The notes under the pieces are model-generated. The model was given only the letters and a program-made list of their open reading frames with translations. It made no database searches and had not been told where the DNA came from. A program made the position numbers and the translations under genes. DNA of 33,206 nt. Origin: Acetobacterium paludosum (GTDB lineage Bacteria; Bacillota; Clostridia; Eubacteriales; Eubacteriaceae). Position 1 is the stretch's first letter. Each line of letters starts with the position of its first letter. Positions 1 to 6,315 of the stretch are shown here, piece by piece. The stretch lies in contig NZ_RXYA01000019.1 in the NCBI RefSeq assembly GCF_008086595.1, forward strand, positions 1 through 33,206, read 5' to 3'.

Positions 1-341
1 ACCGGACCCAAATCGAACGTGGTCAGGTATTAGCAAAACCAGGTTCCATTCATCCTCATACTCACTTCACATCAGAAGTATATGTGCTAACCAAAGAAGA
101 AGGCGGACGTCATACTCCATTCTTTGACGGATACAGACCACAGTTTTACTTCAGAACAACCGATGTAACAGGTGTCATCAAATTGCCGGATGGCGTGGAA
201 ATGGTCATGCCAGGAGATAACGTTCAAATGGAAATCACCTTGATTACACCAATCGCGATTGAAGAAGGCTTACGTTTCGCTATTCGTGAAGGCGGAAGAA
301 CAGTTGGATCCGGAGTCGTTGCGAAAATTATCGTAGACTAA
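1..341 (+). CDS. tuf: Elongation factor Tu, C-terminal fragment
   Basis: This is the 3' end of EF-Tu, the GTPase that brings aminoacyl-tRNA to the ribosome. The gene enters from the left edge; complete codons begin at base 3 and run to TAA at 339-341, about 112 residues. Domain 3 is clearly recognisable: [16 protein letters not shown], then [38 protein letters not shown] and the closing [16 protein letters not shown] block. The GTP-binding N-terminal domain lies outside the window. An intrinsic terminator follows about 165 bases downstream, so this is the last gene of its transcript. Identification is secure because the family is extremely conserved. Confidence 0.97.
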   Translation, partial: RTQIERGQVLAKPGSIHPHTHFTSEVYVLTKEEGGRHTPFFDGYRPQFYFRTTDVTGVIKLPDGVEMVMPGDNVQMEITLITPIAIEEGLRFAIREGGRTVGSGVVAKIIVD

Positions 342-349
342 GGCTGACT

Positions 350-369
350 CCAATTTTTTAAAAAATTGG
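350..369. repeat. 20-bp perfect palindrome after tuf
   Basis: Two self-complementary 10-base arms built on CCAATTTTTT and AAAAAATTGG lie 9 bases after the tuf stop. The stem is A/T-rich with no separate loop and no trailing T-tract, so it is a poor terminator by itself. It may be a 3'-end mRNA feature or chance in AT-rich DNA. Confidence 0.4.
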
Positions 370-504
370 CAGTGACTTTGAAGTGTTAGCGGACGAACGT
401 TAACAGAATTAAACTAAAAAAAGTTTGGATAAATATTAAACTGTGTTGTTCGATCAGTTCTTCAACATAAGGTAGAAAAATCATTTTATAGACAAATTAA
501 TTTT

Positions 505-533
505 AACCGTCTCTCTCAGAGAGACGGTTTTTT
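505..533 (+). terminator. Intrinsic terminator of tuf
   Basis: A 10-bp stem (AACCGTCTCT paired with AGAGACGGTT) with a short loop is followed immediately by six T residues. It is the only strong terminator between tuf and the next gene, and it isolates the small gene at 617. Confidence 0.9.
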
Positions 534-573
534 GTGTAAACAATGCCAAACGAGTACTTGTGCTTTATATTTG

Positions 574-582
574 TGATATAAT
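574..582 (+). promoter_or_regulatory. Extended -10 promoter of the small gene
   Basis: TGATATAAT matches the extended -10 form (TG, one base, TATAAT). No good -35 hexamer lies 16-18 bases upstream, which is usual for extended -10 promoters. The predicted start, near 589, falls inside the palindrome at 586-603. The same TTGTGATATAATA string recurs in front of the UPF0182 gene. Confidence 0.6.
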
Positions 583-585
583 ACA

Positions 586-603
586 CTATCAATATATTGA
601 TAG
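586..603. promoter_or_regulatory. 18-bp perfect palindrome at the transcription start (operator candidate)
   Basis: CTATCAATATATTGATAG is its own reverse complement over 18 bases. It lies 3 bases after the -10 hexamer, covers the predicted transcription start, and abuts the ribosome site GAGGAG. A protein bound here would block initiation. No cognate regulator is identifiable. Confidence 0.5.
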
Positions 604-616
604 AGGAGAAAAACAA

Positions 617-877
617 GTGAAAAAATATATTACCGTAACAATAGGAGATAAGGTCGAATCTGTAGGAAATGATTATAATAAAGGGTTTAGAAAATGTAAT
701 ATAAAAGAACTCGCACAGGAAATCGAAGATGTTTGTAATAATTACGATGAAAAGGCATATGATGTCATTTCAATTATACCAATTATTCAAGGCCAGCATG
801 TGGGATTGTCCAATGATACTGCTTGGGCAAACAGTGTCACTGAGGGTGTGATTATCACATTTAAAGCACAACAATAA
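617..877 (+). CDS. Small protein of unknown function (86 aa)
   Basis: I do not recognise a family. The chosen start is GTG at 617, preceded 8 bases upstream by GAGGAG; an ATG at 560 in the same frame lies upstream of the -10 box and is unlikely. The protein begins MKKYITVTIGDKVESVG and alternates likely beta strands (KKYITVTIG; VISIIPIIQG; GVIITFKAQ) with an acidic helix around residues 28-42 (IKELAQEIEDVCNN), suggesting a compact alpha/beta fold. No signal peptide or membrane segment is visible. It has its own extended -10 promoter, a palindrome at the start site and a terminator, so it is probably a monocistronic, regulated gene. That it is really translated is supported by the ribosome site and these signals, not by homology. 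Confidence 0.7.
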   Translation: MKKYITVTIGDKVESVGNDYNKGFRKCNIKELAQEIEDVCNNYDEKAYDVISIIPIIQGQHVGLSNDTAWANSVTEGVIITFKAQQ

Positions 878-953
878 GCGGAACATATAAAAAATTGCAT
901 TATTCTTTAATCGGCCTAGAGTTTTATGACAATTTCAATGGTTTTGTACAAAT

Positions 954-996
954 AAAAAAAGGTCTTTCAGGAAATAATCCCTGAAAGACCTTTTTT
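954..996. terminator. Bidirectional terminator between the small gene and the TetR gene
   Basis: GGTCTTTCAGG at 961-971 pairs perfectly with CCTGAAAGACC at 980-990. The stem is flanked by seven A on the left and six T on the right, so it works on both strands and serves both converging genes. The TetR stop codon overlaps its edge. Confidence 0.9.
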
Positions 997-1651
997 AAAT
1001 GAGAAGTTTTATTTTTGAAAAATCATGGTTGCGAAAAAACATCAATGCTTCATAACTAACCTTGAAAATTGATTTTTCTGGGATGCCAAAACAGCGAGCT
1101 GTGTTGGTAATCGTCAGAATTGAAAAATCTTCTACGGGCATTTTTATTTTGCCTTCGCAAAAGTACCGGGTTAGTGTTCGTCGTGCCCCAAAATCAGCGA
1201 TCAATAGAGCATCATATTCAATGGGACGAATTCGCAGGTGATAATCTCTTAAAAATTCATGATAAATTAGATTGATATCTTCGAATATATATTGATATAA
1301 GGAATCACTAATGGTAATTTCATAATAAAAATTTTTGACTTTGGGATCGGTGAGGAGATAGTGATACCAGACCATCGTTAAATAAAAATGTCTCTCAAAT
1401 GAATTGATGGATTTGTAACCATAAAGATTTTCTCGTATAGCATCACCGATTGAATTCAAATAATCTTCAAAAATCTGAGCAACAAAGGTATCTTTGGTCG
1501 CAAAATGGTAAGTCATCGAACCTAATGTGGTACCGGAATGATCAGCAATTTGTTGAATCGTAGTGGTATTATAGCCCTGATGGTAAAAAAGCTCTTTAGC
1601 ACTTTTATATATGCGTTCTTTAGTCATTTCGCCTTTTGTCATTTTTCGCAT
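995..1651 (-). CDS. TetR-family transcriptional regulator
   Basis: This is a 218-residue one-component repressor or activator. The N-terminal helix-turn-helix is clear: RIYKSAKELFYHQGYNTTTI, then QQIADHSGTTLGSMTYHFATKDTF, the typical TetR recognition helix followed by the Y-F motif. The ligand-binding helical domain from about residue 65 is unlike anything I can name. I chose ATG at 1651, giving MRKMTKGEM, because AAGGAG lies 6 bases upstream; the longer frame adds 26 very hydrophobic residues with no ribosome site. It is divergent from a GPH-type transporter, and the 270-base spacer holds TTACTA/TAGTAA inverted repeats, one over the transporter -10 box. By analogy with most TetR pairs it probably controls that transporter and perhaps the demethylase genes beyond. 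Confidence 0.9.
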   Translation of the reverse strand: MRKMTKGEMTKERIYKSAKELFYHQGYNTTTIQQIADHSGTTLGSMTYHFATKDTFVAQIFEDYLNSIGDAIRENLYGYKSINSFERHFYLTMVWYHYLLTDPKVKNFYYEITISDSLYQYIFEDINLIYHEFLRDYHLRIRPIEYDALLIADFGARRTLTRYFCEGKIKMPVEDFSILTITNTARCFGIPEKSIFKVSYEALMFFRNHDFSKIKLLI

Positions 1652-1685
1652 TAGAAATCTCCTTAAAATATAGTGAACTAAATAA

Positions 1686-1714
1686 AGTTTACCATTAATT
1701 AGAAAAAGAAACAA
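1686..1714 (-). promoter_or_regulatory. Promoter of the TetR gene
   Basis: On the minus strand TTGTTT (1714-1709) and TAAACT (1691-1686) are separated by 17 bases, about 35 bases before the chosen ATG. The match to consensus is moderate. An inverted repeat at 1736-1753 lies just upstream, where a repressor or activator could bind. Confidence 0.45.
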
Positions 1715-1735
1715 GAAAAAAAATAACATATATAA

Positions 1736-1753
1736 TTACTAAAAAAATAGTAA
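1736..1753. promoter_or_regulatory. Inverted repeat TTACTA-N6-TAGTAA (TetR operator candidate)
   Basis: Two perfect 6-base arms are separated by six A residues. The same arms with a 2-base spacer recur at 1803-1816, so two related sites lie between the divergent genes. Confidence 0.5.
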
Positions 1754-1780
1754 ATAATACAATATTTAATGAATAAATGC

Positions 1781-1809
1781 TTGACATATTTCGTGTAAAG
1801 GGTTACTAT
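1781..1809 (+). promoter_or_regulatory. Promoter of the GPH transporter gene
   Basis: TTGACA (1781-1786), a 17-base spacer and TACTAT (1804-1809) form a near-consensus promoter. The predicted start is near 1816, leaving a leader of about 105 bases to the ATG at 1922. The -10 box is embedded in the operator-like palindrome at 1803-1816. Confidence 0.75.
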
Positions 1810-1816
1810 TTAGTAA
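1803..1816. promoter_or_regulatory. Inverted repeat TTACTA-TT-TAGTAA over the -10 box
   Basis: TTACTATTTAGTAA has perfect 6-base arms and covers the -10 hexamer and the predicted +1. This is a classic repressor position. A further palindrome, GTAATATTAC, follows at 1823-1832. The adjacent TetR protein is the obvious candidate binder. Confidence 0.55.
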
Positions 1817-1921
1817 GTCGTTGTAATATTACTGATTGAACAAAAAAATGACGAAAATTGCTAAAATAAAATAGCCGGAAATTTTATTATTAGTAAAAAG
1901 AAAATTTAAGGAGGCTCTTTT

Positions 1922-3316
1922 ATGGAAAAAAAACCCTTAAGTACAGGGCTTAAGACATTCTTTGGTGTTGGAGATCTTGGTTTTACTCTGATGTCAAATG
2001 TTGAAGTGTTTTATTTTGCATATTTCTTGACCAACATTGCAAAATTTGATTTGGGAACAACGGCAATTATTATGACCTTAACAAGTACAATAGATATGGT
2101 ATTGTCACCTTTCTATGGTGGATTTATTGATGCACTTAAACCAATGAAATGGGGAAAATACAGATCGTGGTTGTTAGTCATACCACCGGTCGTCGTGGTT
2201 CTCTATACATTGATGTTTACGGTTATTGGCACTGGAATAGTACCAATTGTCATCATCTGTGTAGCATTCATTACTTCACACATTGCTTGGAACTTCTCGT
2301 ACGTTGCTAATATAGCATTAATACCAACAATTTCGACTTCACCAGAAGATCGAACACAATTATCCGCAACACGAGGCGCTTATGCAAATGTTGGGAAAAT
2401 TATTTTCTCAGCAATGGGATTAACTACTATTTTATGGGTTGGCGGTGCAGTTGGAAATCCAATACTCGGATTCACTATTTCGGCATTCGTAATGGCTTTA
2501 GTTTACTGGATTGGCTATTTCATCCACTTCAAACTGACAGATGGATATGAAGAAACACACGAAGAAGCAGCTGTAAACACGAAGGTTGCTCAGAAAGATA
2601 AAATATCCATTGGCGATATGTTTAGATCATTGGTTCAGAACCCGCATTTGTTAGTATTACTTTTAGCAGATGTAGCGCGTTGGACAGTTAACTTTGTTTG
2701 TGCAGGTTCGGCAGTATACTTCTTTACCTACGTAGCAAACGATGTCGCAATGTTTACCGTTTACTTGTTGGTTGCAAATATTATGGCGGTAATTGGCTCA
2801 TATTTAAGTAAATATGTTGCCGCAAAATTGTCAACAAGAACAGCTGCTCTGATTGGCTGCTACGGTTTAGGCGTATTCCTAATCGGCTGTCAATTCGTTG
2901 TTGCTAATATCATGCTTGTCCTAATTGTCCTTTCATGTGCTCAGTTCTTCTTAGGATTCCTTTACGCATTGATGGTTGCGTTATATGGCGATGCATCAAT
3001 TTACAGTGAATGGAAAACAGGAAAAGCAGCATCAAGCTGGGTTATGGGATTATCGAATTTACCATTGAAACTTGCCATCTTCATCAAAGGTTTAATCATT
3101 CCAGCAATGCTGGCCGCCTGCGGATTTGTTGCAAAAATGGATCCCGCTACGGCAACACCGGAATTGAAAGCTGGTATTACGAATTTATTCTGTACAATCC
3201 CAGGTTGCACGGTTCTTGTTGGTGCGGTTCTGTTAACATTTGGATACCGTTTAACGAAAGAAAAAGTGACACAATACCAGACAGAAATAGATGCAAGAAA
3301 TAAGATAACTGAATAA
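1922..3316 (+). CDS. GPH-family (glycoside-pentoside-hexuronide type) cation symporter
   Basis: This 464-residue integral membrane protein has about 12 hydrophobic segments. The GPH/MelB signature is visible near residue 60: DMVLSPFYGGFIDAL followed by WGKYRSWL, matching the D-x4-P-x2-G-x3-D and WGKYRxW pattern of the family. It begins at ATG 1922 behind TAAGGAGG. The central charged loop (about residues 215-240, EETHEEAAVNTKVAQKDK) separates the two six-helix halves. Members take up sugars, uronates and various other compounds with Na+ or H+; the substrate cannot be read from sequence. Its position between a TetR regulator and a corrinoid methyltransferase cassette suggests it imports a substrate of that cassette, which is inference. 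Confidence 0.88.
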   Translation: MEKKPLSTGLKTFFGVGDLGFTLMSNVEVFYFAYFLTNIAKFDLGTTAIIMTLTSTIDMVLSPFYGGFIDALKPMKWGKYRSWLLVIPPVVVVLYTLMFTVIGTGIVPIVIICVAFITSHIAWNFSYVANIALIPTISTSPEDRTQLSATRGAYANVGKIIFSAMGLTTILWVGGAVGNPILGFTISAFVMALVYWIGYFIHFKLTDGYEETHEEAAVNTKVAQKDKISIGDMFRSLVQNPHLLVLLLADVARWTVNFVCAGSAVYFFTYVANDVAMFTVYLLVANIMAVIGSYLSKYVAAKLSTRTAALIGCYGLGVFLIGCQFVVANIMLVLIVLSCAQFFLGFLYALMVALYGDASIYSEWKTGKAASSWVMGLSNLPLKLAIFIKGLIIPAMLAACGFVAKMDPATATPELKAGITNLFCTIPGCTVLVGAVLLTFGYRLTKEKVTQYQTEIDARNKITE

Positions 3317-3390
3317 TAACAAAATTTATTATTTGCGGGTTAACCGTCATTAAAAAAGTGCTTGTACTTATTTAATAACTGCACCCAAAA

Positions 3391-3423
3391 GCCAAAGAGA
3401 GACACTGTGTGTTTCTCTTTGGC
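3391..3423 (+). terminator. Hairpin after the transporter gene
   Basis: GCCAAAGAGA pairs with TCTCTTTGGC, with an inner CAC/GTG pairing, giving a long stable stem. Only a few T follow (TGTTAAT), so termination may be partial and allow read-through into the methyltransferase gene at 3601. Confidence 0.6.
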
Positions 3424-3444
3424 TGTTAATCTGCATTCCTGTAT

Positions 3445-3506
3445 CTTTACTACATCATAAGATGCCTGATTAAAATAAGATAATTGCGTCTTATGATGTA
3501 GTGAAG
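3445..3506. repeat. Long inverted repeat, 21-base arms with 20-base loop
   Basis: The left arm (3445-3465, containing CTACATCATAAGA) is complementary to the right arm (3486-3506, containing TCTTATGATGTAG) at 19 of 21 positions. The loop is 20 bases of AT-rich DNA. There is no T-tract. It lies 95 bases before the URO-D methyltransferase gene, and could be an mRNA structure, a regulator site or a remnant of a small element. Confidence 0.75.
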
Positions 3507-3600
3507 ATTAAGGAAAATGCTGGATTAAAACACATCACACCATAAATCGCACACTAAATAGCAGATAAAATTTATATCTAACACAAGGAGGTAAAATTAT

Positions 3601-4581
3601 ATGTTAACCATTAAAGAAAATTTAAAAGAAGTCATGACTGGTGGAAAACCGGATCGTTTTGTCAAACAATATGAATTTCTACAAATGATTATGAGCGTAC
3701 CATCTGGTCGAGTAAAACCAGTAATGGGTGAGGAAGTAGTTAATGAATGGGGTGTTACCATCCGTTGGCCAGAAGGACAAATTGCTGCATTCCCAGTGCA
3801 TGATGCGGAACATATTTTATTAAAAGATGTTACTGAATGGAAAGAATATGTTAAAGCTCCGAGCTTGGTTCGACCAGAAGGAGCCTGGGATCAGGCTATT
3901 GCCGACGTAAAGGCTACAGATCGAGACAATAAATATATCGGAGTTTTTTACGCTCCAGGATTATTTGAAATGACGCATTATCTGATGGGCATGGAGAATG
4001 CATTAATGAGTTTTTACGAAGAACCTGAAGCGATGCATGAATTGATCGATTATTTGACACAGTATGAAATGGATTATGCAAAAGAGATGGTTGATCATCT
4101 GCATCCTGATGCGATTTTACATCATGATGACTGGGGCAGTCAGATTTCTACTTTCCTTTCTCCAGCTATGTTTGAAGAATTCTTTTTAGAATCCTACAAA
4201 AAAATCTATGGCTTTTACAAAGCTAACGGCGTTGAGCTAATTGTTCATCACAGCGACAGTTTTGCTGCAACATTGGTACCCAACATGATCGAAATGGGAG
4301 TCGATATCTGGCAGGGCGTTATGAATACAAACAATATTCCTGAAATGATCAAACAATACGGCGGAAAGATTACCTTTATGGGGGGAATCCACAGCGGTAT
4401 CATCGATCATCCTGACTGGTCACAAGAACAGATAGCAGCTGAAGTCAAAAGAACATGTGAAGAAAACGGAAAACTTTATTTCATTCCAAGTTCATGTCAG
4501 GGATTGCCAGGAAGTTCATTCCCAGGCGTTTATGAAGCTACCGATGTTGAAATTGACAAAATGACCAAGAAACTATTCTAG
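3601..4581 (+). CDS. URO-D-family corrinoid methyltransferase I (probable O-demethylase component B, MtvB/OdmB-like)
   Basis: This 326-residue protein has the uroporphyrinogen-decarboxylase-like TIM-barrel fold used by methyltransferases that move a methyl group from a substrate to a corrinoid protein. Visible features are HHDDWG at 174-179, HHSDS at 216-220, the FMGGIHSGIIDHPD strand near 260-271, and C299 in SSCQGLPG. H216 and C299 are candidate zinc ligands; the middle Cys of the H-x-C motif known from MtaA/MtbA is serine here. A strong AAGGAGG precedes the ATG. The next genes are methyltransferase II, the corrinoid protein and an aromatic-acid symporter, so the likely substrate is a methoxylated aromatic such as vanillate, as for OdmB/VdmB of Acetobacterium and MtvB of Moorella. 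The exact substrate is inferred. Confidence 0.82.
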   Translation: MLTIKENLKEVMTGGKPDRFVKQYEFLQMIMSVPSGRVKPVMGEEVVNEWGVTIRWPEGQIAAFPVHDAEHILLKDVTEWKEYVKAPSLVRPEGAWDQAIADVKATDRDNKYIGVFYAPGLFEMTHYLMGMENALMSFYEEPEAMHELIDYLTQYEMDYAKEMVDHLHPDAILHHDDWGSQISTFLSPAMFEEFFLESYKKIYGFYKANGVELIVHHSDSFAATLVPNMIEMGVDIWQGVMNTNNIPEMIKQYGGKITFMGGIHSGIIDHPDWSQEQIAAEVKRTCEENGKLYFIPSSCQGLPGSSFPGVYEATDVEIDKMTKKLF

Positions 4582-4652
4582 ATACAAAAAGTATTTGAGA
4601 ATCCATGCTTTGAAAGAGCGGTAAAAATTAATATTCAGAGGAGAGACAAAAA

Positions 4653-5456
4653 TTGATTATTATTGGAGAAAAAATTAACGGCGCCATTCCTTCCACCGCG
4701 AAGGCGATTGCGGCAAAAGATGCCGAATTCATTAAAAATCTGGCAATCAAACAGGCCGAAGCCGGTGCCGATTTTATTGATGTCTGTGCGTCAGTGGATG
4801 ACGCCATCGAATTGGAAACCATGAAATGGCTGATTGACATCGTTCAGGACGCAACGGATGTGCCGATCGCAGTGGACAGCCCCAATGTCTATACCTGTAT
4901 CGAATCCATGAAATACTGTAACAAACCGGGCTTGTTCAACTCCGTATCGCTGGAAGGCGACAAGGTTGATGTAGCATTTAAAGTCATTGCCGATACCAAA
5001 TGGGAATGCGTGGCGCTGTTAAACAGCGACAAGGGCATTCCCAAAACAGCCAAAGACCGGCTTGATGTATTTGCCGATTTGATGGTGAAATGCAAAGAAT
5101 ATAAGATTGATCCATCCCGGATGCACATCGATCCACTCATTGAAATGCTCTGCACTTCGGAAGAAGGCATCAGCATGGTCACGGAAGTTATCGGAGAAAT
5201 CAAATCTCAGTATCCGACTATCCATGTCACTGGTGCGGTCAGCAATATTTCCTTCAATTTACCCGCCCGAAAAATCGTCAACCAGGCTTTTGCCGTACTG
5301 GCGATGAACGCCGGAATGGACAGCTTTATCCTGGATCCGCTGAATCAGGATCTGATGGGGATGCTGTTTGCCACCGAAGCGCTGCTGGGCGAAGACGACT
5401 ACTGTATGGAATATATCGGTGCCTATCGCGAAGGAATTTTCGGTCAGAAAAAATAA
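4653..5456 (+). CDS. Methylcorrinoid:tetrahydrofolate methyltransferase (methyltransferase II, MtvA/OdmA-like)
   Basis: A 267-residue pterin-binding TIM barrel that transfers the methyl group from the corrinoid protein to tetrahydrofolate, feeding the acetyl-CoA pathway. Start is TTG at 4653, with GAGGAG about 10 bases upstream. Residues aligning with the folate-binding and catalytic positions of AcsE are present: D74 in AVDSPN, N95 in FNSVSLEGDK, D159 in HIDP and N197 in GAVSNISF. It lies between the methyltransferase I and corrinoid-protein genes. It is paralogous to the orphan gene at 14081-14890, with the same MIIIGEKING start. Its base composition is visibly richer in G+C than the gene before it. 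Confidence 0.9.
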   Translation: MIIIGEKINGAIPSTAKAIAAKDAEFIKNLAIKQAEAGADFIDVCASVDDAIELETMKWLIDIVQDATDVPIAVDSPNVYTCIESMKYCNKPGLFNSVSLEGDKVDVAFKVIADTKWECVALLNSDKGIPKTAKDRLDVFADLMVKCKEYKIDPSRMHIDPLIEMLCTSEEGISMVTEVIGEIKSQYPTIHVTGAVSNISFNLPARKIVNQAFAVLAMNAGMDSFILDPLNQDLMGMLFATEALLGEDDYCMEYIGAYREGIFGQKK

Positions 5457-5521
5457 TGTTAATACTTAACTACACACATCGTTGAGAAATAATCATTAAA
5501 AGAAAAATAGGAGAAAACAAA

Positions 5522-6148
5522 ATGTCGAAAATTGAAGATGTAAAAGCACTGGTGGAAGCCGGTAAATCAAAGAAAATTGCTGCAGCGGTACAAGAAGCAC
5601 TAGATGCCGGAGATAAAGCGCAGGATATCCTGGATGCCATGGTTGCATCCATGAGTGTCGTCGGAGATAAGTTCTCAGCCGGAGAAATCTTCGTACCGGA
5701 AATGCTGATTGCCGCCAAATCAATGTCCAAAGGGGTTGAAGTACTGAAACCCGTGATGGCTGGCGATACCTCAAACTCATTGGGAACCTGCATCATGGGA
5801 ACCGTTGCCGGAGATCTGCACGATATCGGTAAAAACCTGGTTGTGATGATGCTGGAAAGCGCTGGTTTTGACATGGTCGATTTAGGTGTCGACGTAGCGG
5901 CTGAAAAATTTGTACAGGCAGTCAAGGATAATGACAATGTTGTCCTGGTAGCCTGTTCAGGTCTGTTAACCACCACTATGCCGGCTTTAAAAGAAGCGGT
6001 CAAAACCGTTAAAGCCGCCTTCCCTGATATGAAAGTCATTGTTGGCGGCGCACCGGTCACCCCGGAATACGCAGCTGAAATTGGTGCCGATGGCTATGCG
6101 CCTGATGCCGGCAGTGCTGCTGTGAAAGCAAAAGAATTAGTCGCTTAA
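5522..6148 (+). CDS. Corrinoid protein of the methyltransferase system (MtvC/OdmC-like)
   Basis: The 208-residue methyl carrier cycles between Co(I) and methyl-Co(III), shuttling the methyl from component B to methyltransferase II. Residues 1-85 form the helical cap typical of the family (AVQEALDAGDKAQDIL, FVPEMLIAAKSMSKG). The Rossmann-like cobalamin domain follows, with the D-x-H-x-x-G lower-ligand motif as GDLHDIGKN and axial histidine H100. Later motifs are VDLGVDV, CSGLLTTTMP and the C-terminal GGAPVTPEYAAEIGADGY. Start is ATG 5522 behind AATAGGAG, 65 bases after the previous gene. Activation would need the reductive activator encoded at 12014-13819. Confidence 0.93.
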   Translation: MSKIEDVKALVEAGKSKKIAAAVQEALDAGDKAQDILDAMVASMSVVGDKFSAGEIFVPEMLIAAKSMSKGVEVLKPVMAGDTSNSLGTCIMGTVAGDLHDIGKNLVVMMLESAGFDMVDLGVDVAAEKFVQAVKDNDNVVLVACSGLLTTTMPALKEAVKTVKAAFPDMKVIVGGAPVTPEYAAEIGADGYAPDAGSAAVKAKELVA

Positions 6149-6170
6149 ATTTACTGTCAACCAACCTAAA

Positions 6171-6230
6171 GACAAGACCAATTATTAAACGGTATGTGCC
6201 TCACAACCAGATGAAATAATTGGTCTTGTC
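6171..6230. repeat. Long perfect inverted repeat, 16-base arms with 28-base loop
   Basis: GACAAGACCAATTATT at 6171-6186 is perfectly complementary to 6215-6230. No T-tract follows. The right arm overlaps the -35 hexamer of the predicted promoter of the downstream symporter. It could act as an mRNA 3' stabiliser for the corrinoid-protein transcript, a weak terminator, or a regulator site. Confidence 0.75.
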
Positions 6231-6254
6231 TTGCAGTCGGATAGGAAATATATT
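6226..6254 (+). promoter_or_regulatory. Promoter candidate of the aromatic-acid symporter gene
   Basis: TTGTCT (6226-6231), a 17-base spacer and TATATT (6249-6254) give a moderate match. The -35 box lies in the right arm of the inverted repeat at 6171-6230. Confidence 0.45.
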
Positions 6255-6315
6255 ATAAAATCAGTTATTTTTTGAAAAAATTAATCAGTATTTGCTCTGA
6301 AAAGGAGACAACGCA

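Noticed and set aside
3010-3303. 97-codon frame inside the GPH transporter gene
   Set aside because: Overlaps a clear membrane-protein gene in another frame and has no ribosome site or recognisable domain.
5470-6060. 196-codon minus-strand frame opposite the corrinoid-protein gene
   Set aside because: An antisense shadow of a strongly identified gene; the Ser/Thr/Ala-rich product looks like reversed codons.
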